A stretch of DNA of 64,000 nt. Source: SAR92 clade bacterium H231 (GTDB lineage: Bacteria; Pseudomonadota; Gammaproteobacteria; Pseudomonadales; Porticoccaceae). Position numbers and translations under genes: made by a program. The notes below the pieces were generated by a model. It saw only the letters and a program-made list of their open reading frames with translations, did not search any database and was not told the DNA's origin. Shown piece after piece: positions 44,512 through 54,498 of the stretch (the first letter of the stretch is position 1; the number at the start of each line of letters is the position of its first letter). The stretch covers positions 62,001 through 126,000 of the forward strand of contig JAOALC010000004.1 of the NCBI GenBank assembly GCA_025153775.1. Reading direction: 5' to 3'.

Positions 44512-47500
44512 ATGAGTATTATCCAGCACCACCCCGCCTCTAAGCCCGGTGACAAAAAGCATTGGGGCGAGTTGCGCGCAGCCGGTCGCGCTCTGGCAGT
44601 GGCGGAGTCAGCCCTCAAATTCAATGGCCTGACCCTGCTGGTTACCGAGACCGCCAGGCAGGCTGCACAACAGATACGTGCCCTACAATTTTTTACCGCC
44701 GAGCAGCAGCTGCCAATCTTTAGCTTTCCGGATTGGGAGACCCTGCCCTATGATATTTTTTCCCCGCATCAGGATATTGTTTCTGCGCGCCTGCAGACCC
44801 TGGCCAATCTGCCGACTGCCCAGCGCGGGATTATTGTGGTTCCCCTTTCCACCTTGATGCACCGTATAGCGCCCGTAGATTTTGTTGCCTCGCGCACATT
44901 TAGCTACAACCTGGGCGAGGATTTAGACCGAGTTCAGCTTCAAGACCAACTTGGCCGCGCAGGCTATAAGCGCGTAGACACGGTTTTCGAGCACGGAGAA
45001 TTTGCCTTTCGCGGTTCCATTATCGATATCTTCCCTATGGGGGAAAAAACACCCTTCCGCATAGACCTTTTAGACGATGAAATTGAATCGCTGCGGCTGT
45101 TTGACCCTGAGACCCAGCGTACCAAGGAAACCGTTGACCAGTTAATGCTATTGCCCGCCCGGGAGTTTCCCCTGGATGCAGAGGCCATCAACCAGTTTCT
45201 TAATAGCTGGCATGACCATTTTGACCACGACCCCAGCAACTGTTCAATCTACAAAGATATCAAAGAAGGAATTGCTCCCCAGGGCATTGAATACTACCTG
45301 CCACTGTTTTTCCCCAACACCTCTACATTGTTCGACTATCTGCCAGACCAGGTGCAATTATTTACCCAGGCCGGTATTGAAGAGGCGGCAGAGCAATTTT
45401 GGCAGGACGTCAAGAGCCGCCATGAGGAATATGGCGTTGATCCGGAGCGACCCATTCTGCCCCCGGGGGAAATTTTTGTCCCCATCGACAGCCTATTTCA
45501 GGAACTCAAGCAGCTGCCGCGAACCATTGTTAGCCATGAGGTGCTGGATAAAGGCCCGGGAAAGAACAACCTGCAGCTCCATGCAGTGCCAGATGTAGCG
45601 GTTAACGCCAAGTTGATTAACCCGCTGGCCAACCTGCAGACGTTTATAAAACAGTGCACGGCAGATACCAGAATTCTGTTCTGTGCGGAGTCGCCAGGCC
45701 GCAGAGAAGTGCTTGCTGATCTGCTAAAAACCATTGATTTAATACCTCAGTCCATGGATCACTGGCAGCAGTTTGTGGATGCTGATTGCAGCTATGGCAT
45801 AACTACCTATGCAATCGATCAGGGGGTTTACTGTCCCGAGCAAAAACTCTGCCTGATTACCGAGGGTGAGTTATTTGGCCAGCAGGTAATGCAGCGACGC
45901 CGCAGATCCAAGGCCTCTGAGTCACCGGACTATGTATTTAAAAACCTGGCAGAGCTCAAGGTAGGCTCACCTGTGGTGCATATAGAGCATGGTGTAGGTC
46001 GCTATCAGGGCCTGGTCACCCTTGAGGTTGACCGCGCCGTTCAGGAATTTCTAATGCTCAGCTATGCGGATGATGCCAAGCTCTATGTGCCAGTATCTTC
46101 ACTTCATCTCATCAGTCGCTTTGGTGGCGGTGAGCAGGTAGCGGCACCGCTCAATCGTCTGGGCACAGACAAATGGGATAAGGCCAAAGAAAAAGCCGCC
46201 AAGCAGGTACGTGATACTGCGGTTGAATTACTGGATATCTATTCGCGCCGCGCCGCGCGCAGTGGCTTTGCCTGCAGCGAAAATGAAGAGGACTACCGCA
46301 CATTTAGCAGCGACTTCCCTTTCGAGGAAACCGCAGACCAGCAGGAGGCTATAGATGCTGTGCGCCGCGATCTGCTGAGCGCTCAACCAATGGATCGCCT
46401 GGTGTGCGGGGATGTGGGTTTTGGCAAAACCGAGGTGGCTATGCGCGCGGCCTTTACGGTGGTCTCCAGCGGTAAACAGGTGGTTATTCTGGTGCCCACC
46501 ACATTGCTTGCCCATCAGCATCTGCAGAATTTTAAGGATCGCTTCGCCAGCTGGCCGGTGCGCATAGAGGAACTATCGCGCTTTAAAACCAATAAAGAGC
46601 AAGAGCAGATAATTGCCGCCACCGAGGCCGGCAAGGTGGATATCTTAATCAGCACCCACAAGCTGCTCCACGCGGCTATCAACTTTAGTCAGCTTGGCCT
46701 GATGATTATTGATGAAGAACATCGCTTTGGCGTGCGCCAGAAAGAAAAAATCAAATCTCTGCGCAGCTCCGTAGATATTCTGACCATGACTGCTACCCCT
46801 ATTCCACGCACTTTAAATATGTCGATGCACAGCATCCGCGATCTATCCATAATCGCTACGCCGCCGGCCAAACGCCTATCGGTTAAAACCTTTGTTCGCA
46901 AGCAGGAATCGAGAGTTACCAGGGAAGCCATATTGCGAGAAATACTGCGCGGCGGCCAGGTGTACTTTCTGCACAATGATGTCAAAAGCATTCAGCGAAC
47001 TGCAGATGAGCTGGCAGAGCTGGTGCCCGAAGCGCGCATAGAGATAGCCCATGGTCAGATGCGCGAGCGTCAGCTGGAACAGGTGATGTCGAACTTTTAC
47101 CACCAGCGCTTCAATGTGCTGGTCTGTACCACAATAATTGAAACCGGTATCGATGTACCCAGCGCCAATACCATATTGATTGAGCGTGCGGATAAATTTG
47201 GCTTGGCCCAGCTGCATCAGCTGCGCGGCCGCGTGGGCCGATCTCACCATCAGGCCTATGCCTACCTGATGACCCCTCAGGATAAAAAACTCACCTCAGA
47301 TGCCACCAAGCGACTTGAAGCCATCTCTGCCGCCGACCATCTGGGTTCAGGGTTTACACTGGCGACCAACGATCTGGAGATTCGTGGTGCCGGCGAACTG
47401 CTTGGCGAAGAACAGAGTGGTCATATCCAGGCTATTGGCTTTACCCTCTACCTGGAAATGTTAGAGCGCGCGGTGAATGCGCTTCGCAAAGGAGCCAAGC

Positions 47501-47973
47501 CAGATCTTAATGCCGCTTTAAACCAGGGTGTTGAGGTCAATCTGCATATTCCCGCACTGATTCCCGATGACTATCTGCCCGACGTCAATATGCGCCTCAC
47601 CCTCTACAAAAGACTGTCCAATTGCCAGACCAAAGAGCAACTACATGAGTTGCAGGTGGAGATGATTGACCGTTTTGGTCTGTTACCTGATCAGGTAAAA
47701 GCACTATTTCAGCTTGCCGAGCTACGCCAGCTGGGTGAGAGCCTGGGACTTAAAAAGATCGAGGCAGGCCCCAATGGCGGTCGTGTGCAATTTACCGAAA
47801 ACACCGCGGTTGAGCCTATGGCCATTGTGACTATGGTGCAGACTCAGCCCAATATTTTCCGCTTGCAAAACAATGACCAACTGAGTTTCACTATGCCCAT
47901 GGACAGTCCGCAAGAGCGCTTTGTGCAGGTCAATGAAATCTTGCAGCAACTGCTGTTATCGACCGCCGCTTAA
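44512..47973 (+). CDS. mfd: Transcription-repair coupling factor
   Basis: A protein of about 1153 residues that displaces stalled RNA polymerase and recruits UvrA. Domains in order are UvrB-homology (about 1-310), a linker, the RNA-polymerase-interacting CarD-like domain (YVFKNLAELKVGSPVVHIEHGVGRY, about 480-500), the RecG-like helicase with Walker A CGDVGFGKTEVA and DEEH box IIDEEHRFGV, motif VI GRVGRS, and TRCF domain. The frame extends to TTG 44464. ATG 44512 begins MSIIQHHPASKPG and fits other Mfd starts. It is followed after 20 bases by the csiV-like gene. Confidence 0.96.
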   Translation: MSIIQHHPASKPGDKKHWGELRAAGRALAVAESALKFNGLTLLVTETARQAAQQIRALQFFTAEQQLPIFSFPDWETLPYDIFSPHQDIVSARLQTLANLPTAQRGIIVVPLSTLMHRIAPVDFVASRTFSYNLGEDLDRVQLQDQLGRAGYKRVDTVFEHGEFAFRGSIIDIFPMGEKTPFRIDLLDDEIESLRLFDPETQRTKETVDQLMLLPAREFPLDAEAINQFLNSWHDHFDHDPSNCSIYKDIKEGIAPQGIEYYLPLFFPNTSTLFDYLPDQVQLFTQAGIEEAAEQFWQDVKSRHEEYGVDPERPILPPGEIFVPIDSLFQELKQLPRTIVSHEVLDKGPGKNNLQLHAVPDVAVNAKLINPLANLQTFIKQCTADTRILFCAESPGRREVLADLLKTIDLIPQSMDHWQQFVDADCSYGITTYAIDQGVYCPEQKLCLITEGELFGQQVMQRRRRSKASESPDYVFKNLAELKVGSPVVHIEHGVGRYQGLVTLEVDRAVQEFLMLSYADDAKLYVPVSSLHLISRFGGGEQVAAPLNRLGTDKWDKAKEKAAKQVRDTAVELLDIYSRRAARSGFACSENEEDYRTFSSDFPFEETADQQEAIDAVRRDLLSAQPMDRLVCGDVGFGKTEVAMRAAFTVVSSGKQVVILVPTTLLAHQHLQNFKDRFASWPVRIEELSRFKTNKEQEQIIAATEAGKVDILISTHKLLHAAINFSQLGLMIIDEEHRFGVRQKEKIKSLRSSVDILTMTATPIPRTLNMSMHSIRDLSIIATPPAKRLSVKTFVRKQESRVTREAILREILRGGQVYFLHNDVKSIQRTADELAELVPEARIEIAHGQMRERQLEQVMSNFYHQRFNVLVCTTIIETGIDVPSANTILIERADKFGLAQLHQLRGRVGRSHHQAYAYLMTPQDKKLTSDATKRLEAISAADHLGSGFTLATNDLEIRGAGELLGEEQSGHIQAIGFTLYLEMLERAVNALRKGAKPDLNAALNQGVEVNLHIPALIPDDYLPDVNMRLTLYKRLSNCQTKEQLHELQVEMIDRFGLLPDQVKALFQLAELRQLGESLGLKKIEAGPNGGRVQFTENTAVEPMAIVTMVQTQPNIFRLQNNDQLSFTMPMDSPQERFVQVNEILQQLLLSTAA

Positions 47974-47993
47974 GCGCATCACAGGGAAAGATA

Positions 47994-49175
47994 ATGAACC
48001 AGAGCAGCACCCAAACAGAGGCTTCACCAGCATTGAAAATAAGCAGAATCGTCTTGGCTCTGGGTTTGTGTCTATCAGCTGCAGCAGTGGCTGAGGAGAA
48101 TATAGATAACCATCAACAGCAGATTAGTCCGCCAGACAACTGGTACCAGGTTGAGGTTATTTTATTTACTCACCAGGGGGACAGCGGCAGTGAAACCCCT
48201 CCACTGAACTATCAGTTGGCTTTTCCGCCGAACTGGCAAGAGCTTATTGACCCGCGCCTGGAACAGAATGGAGCCCCCCTGCCCATCGCCGAGGGTGCCC
48301 TGTTAAGTGCAGATAGGTTAAATGGCGTTGAGCCGCTATCAAGATTTATTCCCCGCGCCCAGGTGGAGGACCCTGCCATCTCCCAGTTTCAGGATCAGGA
48401 CAGTCCGCAACAGGATATTAGCCAAGAGATTCCCAGTGATGCCAGAACCCAGGCAGCCCAGCGTTTGGCTGAGGCTCAGGCTATGGACCAACAGCTTACA
48501 GAGGCCAGCGCCTACCAGCCGAGATATGAGCAGCCACTGCTAATGCTGGATAGCCAATTTCGCGATCTCAATGAAAGTGCGATGACCCTGGACCGCCGCG
48601 GCTATAACCTGGTGTTTCACAGTGCCTGGCGCTTTGCCAGCGAAGGGGAAGAGACTGACCCATGGCTGCTGATAAGAGCCGGGCAACAACTTGAAGACCG
48701 CCACCAAATTGAAGGCTCGCTGCGCTTCTATAAATCTCGCTTTCTGCACTTCCAAACCGATCTCTGGCTGTCGCAGTTTAGCCTCGACAGTACCCAGCTA
48801 GTTGAACTTCCTGAGCTGCCAAAGGCACCGGAGCCCGAGCAAGCCTCTGCCTCGCAAAGTGTAGACTTTCATTCCAGTCTAGCCAACCTGGGTCCTGTTG
48901 ATCTCGACAGCTTCCAAGACCTGGATAACCCTGCTAGCCTAGCAGGCCCAGCCAGCCGGCAATTGCTCGAATTGACTGATAGAGAAACAGCTGCACCCAA
49001 ACAGTATCCAGTGGCCCAGTTATGGACCTTAAAAAAGTCCCTGCGGCTAGACGAAGATGAGGTCTACTACATAGACCATCCCAAGATGGGTATTTTGGTG
49101 AGTATTAAAAGTTATCAACCGCTGCTGCTTAACCCACAGCACTCTGCCGAGATCGACGAGCCTGTCGCAGAATAA
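47994..49175 (+). CDS. CsiV-like exported protein
   Basis: A 393-residue protein with a signal peptide (hydrophobic stretch about 18-33 ending AVAEE) and NWYQVEVILFTHQ near the mature N-terminus, then Pro/Gln/Glu-rich low-complexity segments, and KSLRLDEDEVYYIDHPKMGILVSI near the end. This is the pattern of the CsiV (peptidoglycan-associated LpoA/ApoB-type) family encoded next to mfd in gammaproteobacteria. In Vibrio CsiV supports CsgA-independent peptidoglycan damage resistance. The role here is not shown. It converges on the lipocalin gene with 29 bases between. Confidence 0.75.
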   Translation: MNQSSTQTEASPALKISRIVLALGLCLSAAAVAEENIDNHQQQISPPDNWYQVEVILFTHQGDSGSETPPLNYQLAFPPNWQELIDPRLEQNGAPLPIAEGALLSADRLNGVEPLSRFIPRAQVEDPAISQFQDQDSPQQDISQEIPSDARTQAAQRLAEAQAMDQQLTEASAYQPRYEQPLLMLDSQFRDLNESAMTLDRRGYNLVFHSAWRFASEGEETDPWLLIRAGQQLEDRHQIEGSLRFYKSRFLHFQTDLWLSQFSLDSTQLVELPELPKAPEPEQASASQSVDFHSSLANLGPVDLDSFQDLDNPASLAGPASRQLLELTDRETAAPKQYPVAQLWTLKKSLRLDEDEVYYIDHPKMGILVSIKSYQPLLLNPQHSAEIDEPVAE

Positions 49176-49204
49176 ATCGCTCCACCCAGCGCAATCCTGC
49201 TGTC

Positions 49205-49738
49205 CTAGCCCTGGGGAGTAGAGGAGTTTTGCGTTACATAGATTAGTTTTTGACTGTCAAACCCCAGCGCCTCAGCCTGGGCTATAAAACGCCCCATAAC
49301 CTTATCGGAAACCTCTGGGGTTCGTGCCAGCAACCACAGGTAGTCTGTGCTGTTGCCTGACACAAAGGCATACTGATAATTCTCTGTATCCAGATCAAAG
49401 ACAATATAAGACCCAAAAAATGGCCCAAAGAAAGACACCTTCAAATGGCCAATATCTTCACTCTCAATAAAATAAGCCCTGCCCTCTGCCTCGCTGGGCT
49501 CTCCTGTTTCCATGGAGACGCCCCTATTGATCACCCTAATCCCACCATCTTCACGCAGGGAATAATCAGCAGTGACCTGTTGCAAGCCCCGCTCAAACGA
49601 GTGATCTAGGCGGGCAATCTCATACCAGCGCCCCAAATAGGACTCCAGTTTAAAGTTGCTCACGGGCTCTACACCCTCAGGTGCACCCAGGCAGCCCCAG
49701 AGACTAAAACATGCAAGAACAACGGTAAGCAGGCGCAT
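49205..49738 (-). CDS. blc: Outer membrane lipocalin (Blc-like)
   Basis: A lipoprotein of 177 residues. Lipobox SLWGC gives Cys16. The lipocalin fold shows the GxW motif GRWYEIARLDHSFERG, RVINRG (TDxxx-like strand region) and the third motif YLWLLARTPEVSD. It is a bacterial Blc/apolipoprotein D relative binding hydrophobic ligands under membrane stress. GGAAAAGG lies close to ATG 49738, which starts the signal peptide; the open frame continues upstream without one. It is 53 bases downstream of the unknown membrane protein gene. Confidence 0.93.
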   Translation of the reverse strand: MRLLTVVLACFSLWGCLGAPEGVEPVSNFKLESYLGRWYEIARLDHSFERGLQQVTADYSLREDGGIRVINRGVSMETGEPSEAEGRAYFIESEDIGHLKVSFFGPFFGSYIVFDLDTENYQYAFVSGNSTDYLWLLARTPEVSDKVMGRFIAQAEALGFDSQKLIYVTQNSSTPQG

Positions 49739-49791
49739 AACCTTTTCCAAAATAATTAACTCGACAGAGATTATACGCAGCAATGCAGCCT

Positions 49792-50748
49792 TTAGGGTCG
49801 CCAGTTTCCGGACAGTAAATATCTGCAGTCGCCACAGAGTGCCGGCTCTAAATCGAACTCTGCTCGCCACAGGGCATCCATCCAGAATATGGCCAGGGCG
49901 GCAAAAAAACAGTGGATATTAATAAGGTCCAGCATTGCGCTGACCAGCACAAAGGCGGCTACTGACCCAAGCAGAAAAATAGCCATGACCAATAGCTTGG
50001 TTACCAGCGACTGCTTAAACAGCCTGTCAAAATTCGCTATATAAGACTGTTCGGTATCCTCAGCCGCGGAGCGCCTGTAGGTCATCAGCCAGTAGCAAAA
50101 ATAAAACAATAGCCCAACGATTAACATCATGGGCCACAGAGCTCCGCCCAGCTGAGCCAGCATTAGCTCAATGGTTTCGTCCACCCGCATTGGTGCCTCA
50201 AAGGGATAGGACAACTTATTATCGTCAATAATCCAATAGCCATTGAAATAGCCCAGCGCCAGCATACGTACTGGGTTATTGTAAATTCCAGCAATAGCAA
50301 TCACGCCTATAAGTCCCATGTAAAACAGCAGCATAGGTCCACTAATTTCTTCGATAAGCCACCAGCCCACCATTGCCGTGAGCAGTAATATAGGAATACC
50401 TATGCAAAAAATAACATCCGCGGTTTGATAGAGAATGGAGTAAAAGCGCTTGACCCAGAGTACCAGCGCAGAGCAACAGGCATTGGCTATATTGTAGCCC
50501 GGCAGTCGGGTAGCCAGTGATGGCAAAACCTCTTGAACAAACTGGTTGCGCCCAAAAAACGTCAGATAACTGGTTATAGCCATGCCTAGAAGACCGAACC
50601 AGATTTGCATCTGGGGCGAGCCGGTAATCTCATCGAAAAATTGCGACGCCAAATAGTCAAAGGTCGCCATCCCCAATAGACCCCAGCCAGTGCAGAGTAA
50701 AACAATGCTGACAATATAGGCCACTGAGCGACGGGCAACGGCTAGCAT
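49792..50748 (-). CDS. Unknown multi-pass inner membrane protein
   Basis: A protein of about 318 residues with about seven to eight hydrophobic segments, a soluble loop around YWIIDDNKLSYPFEAPMRV, and a Cys pair near the end (ALCGDCRYLLSGNWRP). I do not recognise the family. GGAGAC lies about 7 bases before ATG 50748, which starts MLAVARRSVAYIVSIVLL; upstream frames to 50859 lack a ribosome site. It precedes the lipocalin gene in the same direction, so they may be transcribed together. The closing GDCRYLL-NW block is a possible conserved tail. Confidence 0.6.
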   Translation of the reverse strand: MLAVARRSVAYIVSIVLLCTGWGLLGMATFDYLASQFFDEITGSPQMQIWFGLLGMAITSYLTFFGRNQFVQEVLPSLATRLPGYNIANACCSALVLWVKRFYSILYQTADVIFCIGIPILLLTAMVGWWLIEEISGPMLLFYMGLIGVIAIAGIYNNPVRMLALGYFNGYWIIDDNKLSYPFEAPMRVDETIELMLAQLGGALWPMMLIVGLLFYFCYWLMTYRRSAAEDTEQSYIANFDRLFKQSLVTKLLVMAIFLLGSVAAFVLVSAMLDLINIHCFFAALAIFWMDALWRAEFDLEPALCGDCRYLLSGNWRP

Positions 50749-51040
50749 TTGCCAGTCTCCCACTGGAGTTTGACAACTGCGACTACCGGGCAAAGATGCC
50801 CAGCCCAATTTGAAAAGCCCATGATCCGATATCCCTATCATCAGACAGCCTCTATCCATTTACAGCTGGCTATCTGTATTCACCCCTTTTAACATCCCTG
50901 TTACTAAAAGAGAGTCTCTGAAGTTGCTATCACTACCCGCTTACAGTTACTACTTACTGAAGAAATGTAGATGCTGGCAGAGCAAAATTCCAGCCTGTTA
51001 GCCGATTTTATGCTTTTAAACCCTTTTCTGCCCCAAAAAA

Positions 51041-52135
51041 CTAGCCCACAACCGGCACTTCAGACTGGGTTTCGATATGCAGTGTAGATGTGGGAAACGC
51101 AATCTCTGCTCTATTAGCTGCAATAATTTCCGCCACCTCAAGCAATATCTCCTGCTTGATTTTATGGAATTGAATCCAGTCTGTGGTCTTGGTAAATGTA
51201 TAGATAAAAAAGTCCACTGAGCTCTCAGAGAAGCGATTGAAGTTAACAATCATGGTCTGCTGGGTATCTATTTCTGAATGCGCCATCAACATGGCGGTCA
51301 CCTGATTCACTATGGAGCCCATGGCGTTGATATCGGCATAGCGAATTCCCACAGTCTCATAAATTCTGCGATTACTCATACGAGAGGGGTTTTCCACCGA
51401 GATACTGGCAAAGGCTGAGTTGGGAATATACAGGGGCCGCTTGTCAAAGGTTCTTATCCTGGTCAAGCGCCAGCCTATATCCTCTACGGTTCCCTCTATC
51501 TCTTTATCCGGAGAGCGCACCCAGTCTCCCACAGAAAAGGGCCGATCTAGGTAGATCATCAGGCCGCCAAAGAAATTAGCCAGCAGGTCTTTGGCTGCAA
51601 AGCCCACTGCTATTCCGCCTATGCCGCCAAAGGCCAGCAGCCCGGAAATGCTGTAGCCAAACAGCTGCAGTGCCACCAGTATGGCGGTGATAATCACCGA
51701 GGCGCGCAGCAGTTTGCCTATGGCAATTACTGTGGTCGCATCCATGGGTTTGGCTATATAGTCCGGGTGCACCAGATTGCGTTCGGCACGCTTGATAAAA
51801 TTATTTAAAAACAGCGCGCCAAGAAAGATAACCGCAAGGCGATTTATCGGGTCAATCAGGCCCTGCAGAGGCGAGCCCATTTTTTGCGCCGCTACACTGG
51901 CAGCAAAGTTGATACCCAGAATCCATACCAGCCAGATCGCCGGCTTGCGGCAAGCTTCAATAAAAGCATCGTCCCACACTGTCGCTGTTTTATCGGTATG
52001 CAGTTCCAGTCGATCAATAATTTTGTTGAGAATATAGCCCGCGGTCACAGCTGCGAGAACAATGATAAACAGTTGGACTATCCATAGGTTGTCATGTCCC
52101 GCCAGGTTGATAACCAAATTTTCCATCGCATTCAT
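51041..52135 (-). CDS. Small-conductance mechanosensitive channel (MscS family)
   Basis: This 364-residue inner membrane protein has about four transmembrane helices. Typical pore helix GGIGGIAVGFAAKDLLANFFGG is at about 175-196, then the beta domain DRPFSVGDWVRSPDKEIEGTVEDIGWRLTRIRTFD. A C-terminal alpha/beta domain follows. It is longer than E. coli MscS (286) and has extra N-terminal helices. It opens under osmotic downshock. nagZ ends 5 bases upstream of its start, so both form one leftward operon. Confidence 0.93.
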   Translation of the reverse strand: MNAMENLVINLAGHDNLWIVQLFIIVLAAVTAGYILNKIIDRLELHTDKTATVWDDAFIEACRKPAIWLVWILGINFAASVAAQKMGSPLQGLIDPINRLAVIFLGALFLNNFIKRAERNLVHPDYIAKPMDATTVIAIGKLLRASVIITAILVALQLFGYSISGLLAFGGIGGIAVGFAAKDLLANFFGGLMIYLDRPFSVGDWVRSPDKEIEGTVEDIGWRLTRIRTFDKRPLYIPNSAFASISVENPSRMSNRRIYETVGIRYADINAMGSIVNQVTAMLMAHSEIDTQQTMIVNFNRFSESSVDFFIYTFTKTTDWIQFHKIKQEILLEVAEIIAANRAEIAFPTSTLHIETQSEVPVVG

Positions 52136-52140
52136 AATAA

Positions 52141-53160
52141 TTACTTGCTCCGACTTATGTCTTTTAATTGCTGAACAACTCTGGTGCGTCTAGAGTCAGC
52201 ACAGAGTTTATCCCAGTCCACAGATTTCGTGGCGCCCATAGACGCGATCCTATCAGAACCTGCCAGTGACCGATGCTCCATCATCTGCAGCACCTCCCGG
52301 GCACCCTCGGGACAGTTACATACCAGAATCATATCGCAACCAGCATTTAGTGCCAGCTGTGCTTTATCAATATAACCCCCGGCCACATCAGCGCCCTTCA
52401 TACTCAGATCATCGCTAAAAATCACTCCATCAAAGCCCAGCTGTTGCCTCAGCACCTGCTGTAGCCAAAAGCCTGAGAAGCCAACGGAATCTGGGTCAAC
52501 CGCAGGAAAAGTAATATGGGCTGGCATCACTCCAGCCAACTGTTTGCTCAGGGCCACAAAGGGCTTGAGGTCGTGATCCAATAGCTGCTGCCAGCTGCGA
52601 TGATCAACGGGCGCCTCCAGATGACTGTCGGCTACAATACCTCCATGGCCGGGAAAATGCTTGCCCGTGGCGGCCATGCCCGCTTCATTCATACCTTCAA
52701 TAAATGCCTGTGCCAAGGTGATAACCATTTCGGGCTGGTCGGAGAAAGCTCGGTCGCCAATAATACTGCTGGTATCTCTATCCACATCCAATACAGGGGC
52801 AAAACTAATATCAAAACCACAGGCCAGCACCTCAGAGGCCATCAACCAACCGGTATCACGCACCAGCTGAACCCCTACCTCTGGGTTCTGAACCACCGAG
52901 TCCGCCAACAGCTGCATGGGCGGCAATGGAGTAAAGCCGTCGCGCAGGCGCTGCACCCGGCCACCCTCCTGATCCACAGCAATCAGCAGGTTAGCCGATG
53001 CCTGTCTGATTTGGGCATTGAGGGCAGTCACCTGTTCTCGGCTTTGAATATTGCGGGCAAAAAGGATCACACCGCCCACCTGGGGGCTCTGCAGTATCTG
53101 TTGCTCCTCTGCGGTCAGCTCGGTGCCGGCCAGATCCAGCATTAAACGTCCATAAGCCAT
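52141..53160 (-). CDS. nagZ: Beta-N-acetylhexosaminidase NagZ
   Basis: A 339-residue GH3 enzyme that removes N-acetylglucosamine from cytoplasmic muropeptides in peptidoglycan recycling. It contains QEGGRVQRLRDGF (substrate Arg), GKHFPGHGGI (NagZ-typical KHFPGHG loop with general acid His) and FSDDLSMKGAD with the nucleophilic Asp. It has no signal peptide, fitting cytosolic action. It lies 5 bases upstream of the mscS-type gene. The 252-base gap to the rightward gene at 53413 is AT-rich and probably holds its promoter. Confidence 0.96.
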   Translation of the reverse strand: MAYGRLMLDLAGTELTAEEQQILQSPQVGGVILFARNIQSREQVTALNAQIRQASANLLIAVDQEGGRVQRLRDGFTPLPPMQLLADSVVQNPEVGVQLVRDTGWLMASEVLACGFDISFAPVLDVDRDTSSIIGDRAFSDQPEMVITLAQAFIEGMNEAGMAATGKHFPGHGGIVADSHLEAPVDHRSWQQLLDHDLKPFVALSKQLAGVMPAHITFPAVDPDSVGFSGFWLQQVLRQQLGFDGVIFSDDLSMKGADVAGGYIDKAQLALNAGCDMILVCNCPEGAREVLQMMEHRSLAGSDRIASMGATKSVDWDKLCADSRRTRVVQQLKDISRSK

Positions 53161-53412
53161 TGTCGGGTTTCCTGTTTAGACGGATTTATTATTTAAGCTA
53201 GTTGCGCTATTCCTATCGGCTATTTTAACCATTAAACAAATTTCAACCCAGAAAAAATAATATTATATTTTTGAGTGGCTTAGATAATCTATGTAAAAAT
53301 CTACTTCCTGTTTCCTCGCCAACTTAAGTCTCAATTGGAAAAATAATTTCCATGCAGGACCCTGGATTTAATGGTAATTTTTGATTCCATCGGCTTGATC
53401 AGGAGAACTCTT

Positions 53413-53730
53413 ATGGCAACTCAGCTTCCCACCATAGGTCAGTGGTTTCAGGATATCCCTATGAATCGACTATTCGAGATTATTGGCCAGGACCAGTACT
53501 GCGCAACCCTGGATATCAGATATGAGGACGGGGAGATTGACCAAATAGATTTGGAGTGCTGGGCGCAGATGTCAGTTGTTCTGGCGAACCCACCACAGGA
53601 TTGGCGCAGTCTCTTTGAGCTCAGCGATGAACAGCGCCTTTTCTCTGACGATATCATTGCACCTGCTCCAGGTACCGATGTTCTGGCGGGTCTGGAACCG
53701 GATTCCCAGTTTGGCTGGGATGAGTTTTAG
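53413..53730 (+). CDS. Small conserved hypothetical protein
   Basis: A 105-residue acidic cytoplasmic protein starting MATQLPTIGQWFQDIPMNRLFEI, with DIRYEDGEIDQIDLECW and the tail [19 protein letters not shown] lies 6 bases before ATG 53413. The pattern resembles a small DUF (possibly DUF6763) found in gammaproteobacteria, but I am not certain of the name. The longer frame from 53371 lacks a ribosome site. It ends with a 4-base convergent overlap with the LOG gene. Function unknown. Confidence 0.75.
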   Translation: MATQLPTIGQWFQDIPMNRLFEIIGQDQYCATLDIRYEDGEIDQIDLECWAQMSVVLANPPQDWRSLFELSDEQRLFSDDIIAPAPGTDVLAGLEPDSQFGWDEF

Positions 53731-54407
53731 CTGGACTCAGCACCTGGCTCAGATTTTGCGGCAGCCTCATCGATCTCACGACTAATATGCTGGAGTATCA
53801 GCTCCGCGGCCTGGTGGCTGTTGTCTACCAACTTAAATAGATCTAGCTCATCCTCGGAGATACAACCCTGATCAAGCATGCGCTGCACAATCCAATCCAC
53901 CAGTCCCGCCCAGTAGTCACGACCCACCAGGATAATGGGGAATGGGCGTACCTTGCCGGTTTGCACCAGGGTCAAAGCCTCAAATAACTCGTCTAGAGTG
54001 CCATAGCCGCCGGGGAAGATTACAAAGCCCACCGCATGCTTCACAAACAAATACTTGCGCACAAAAAAGTAGCGGAAATCCAGCGATATATCCTGATAGG
54101 GGTTGCTGGTCTGTTCAAAGGGCAGCTCAATATTGAGACCCACAGAGGGCGCATCGGTGGCATGACAGCCGCGATTGGCACCCTCCATAATCCCCGGGCC
54201 TCCGCCGGTAATCACTGGCACTCCCTGCCGGCCCAGCAGATCACCCAGAATCTGTGCCTGCTCATAATGTTGCGACCCGGGCTCAAATCTAGCGCCGCCA
54301 AACACAGTGACCGCCGCACCTAACTTGAGGAGTCTATCTGTTCCATCGACTAATTCAGACTGTATACGCAGAACGCGCCAAGCTTCTTGTACTTTTGCTT
54401 CAAGCAT
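53727..54407 (-). CDS. LOG-family Rossmann protein (nucleotide 5'-monophosphate phosphoribohydrolase-like)
   Basis: This 226-residue protein has the LOG signatures [12 protein letters not shown] (about 67-78) and [13 protein letters not shown] (about 130-142). Proteins with these motifs cleave cytokinin- or purine-type nucleoside monophosphates to base and ribose 5-phosphate; bacterial roles also include nucleotide breakdown. It is divergent from lexA. The LexA box at 54460-54475 also lies 53 bases ahead of it, so SOS control is possible. Confidence 0.88.
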   Translation of the reverse strand: MLEAKVQEAWRVLRIQSELVDGTDRLLKLGAAVTVFGGARFEPGSQHYEQAQILGDLLGRQGVPVITGGGPGIMEGANRGCHATDAPSVGLNIELPFEQTSNPYQDISLDFRYFFVRKYLFVKHAVGFVIFPGGYGTLDELFEALTLVQTGKVRPFPIILVGRDYWAGLVDWIVQRMLDQGCISEDELDLFKLVDNSHQAAELILQHISREIDEAAAKSEPGAESS

Positions 54408-54459
54408 TTTTTACCTCTGTTTTACTTTAAATATAGACCCTATTGCGCTTTTTAGGATA

Positions 54460-54475
54460 CTGTATATAATCACAG
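54460..54475. promoter_or_regulatory. LexA box
   Basis: CTGTATATAATCACAG fits the gammaproteobacterial SOS box CTG-N10-CAG with AT-rich centre. It is 23 bases before the lexA start and 52 after the LOG start in the divergent region. It indicates lexA autorepression. Confidence 0.85.
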
Positions 54476-54498
54476 GCATACGACAAGAGGAAAAGCTT

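Noticed and set aside
52600-53145. A 181-codon rightward frame opposite nagZ
   Set aside because: Antisense to the conserved NagZ catalytic region; no supporting signal.
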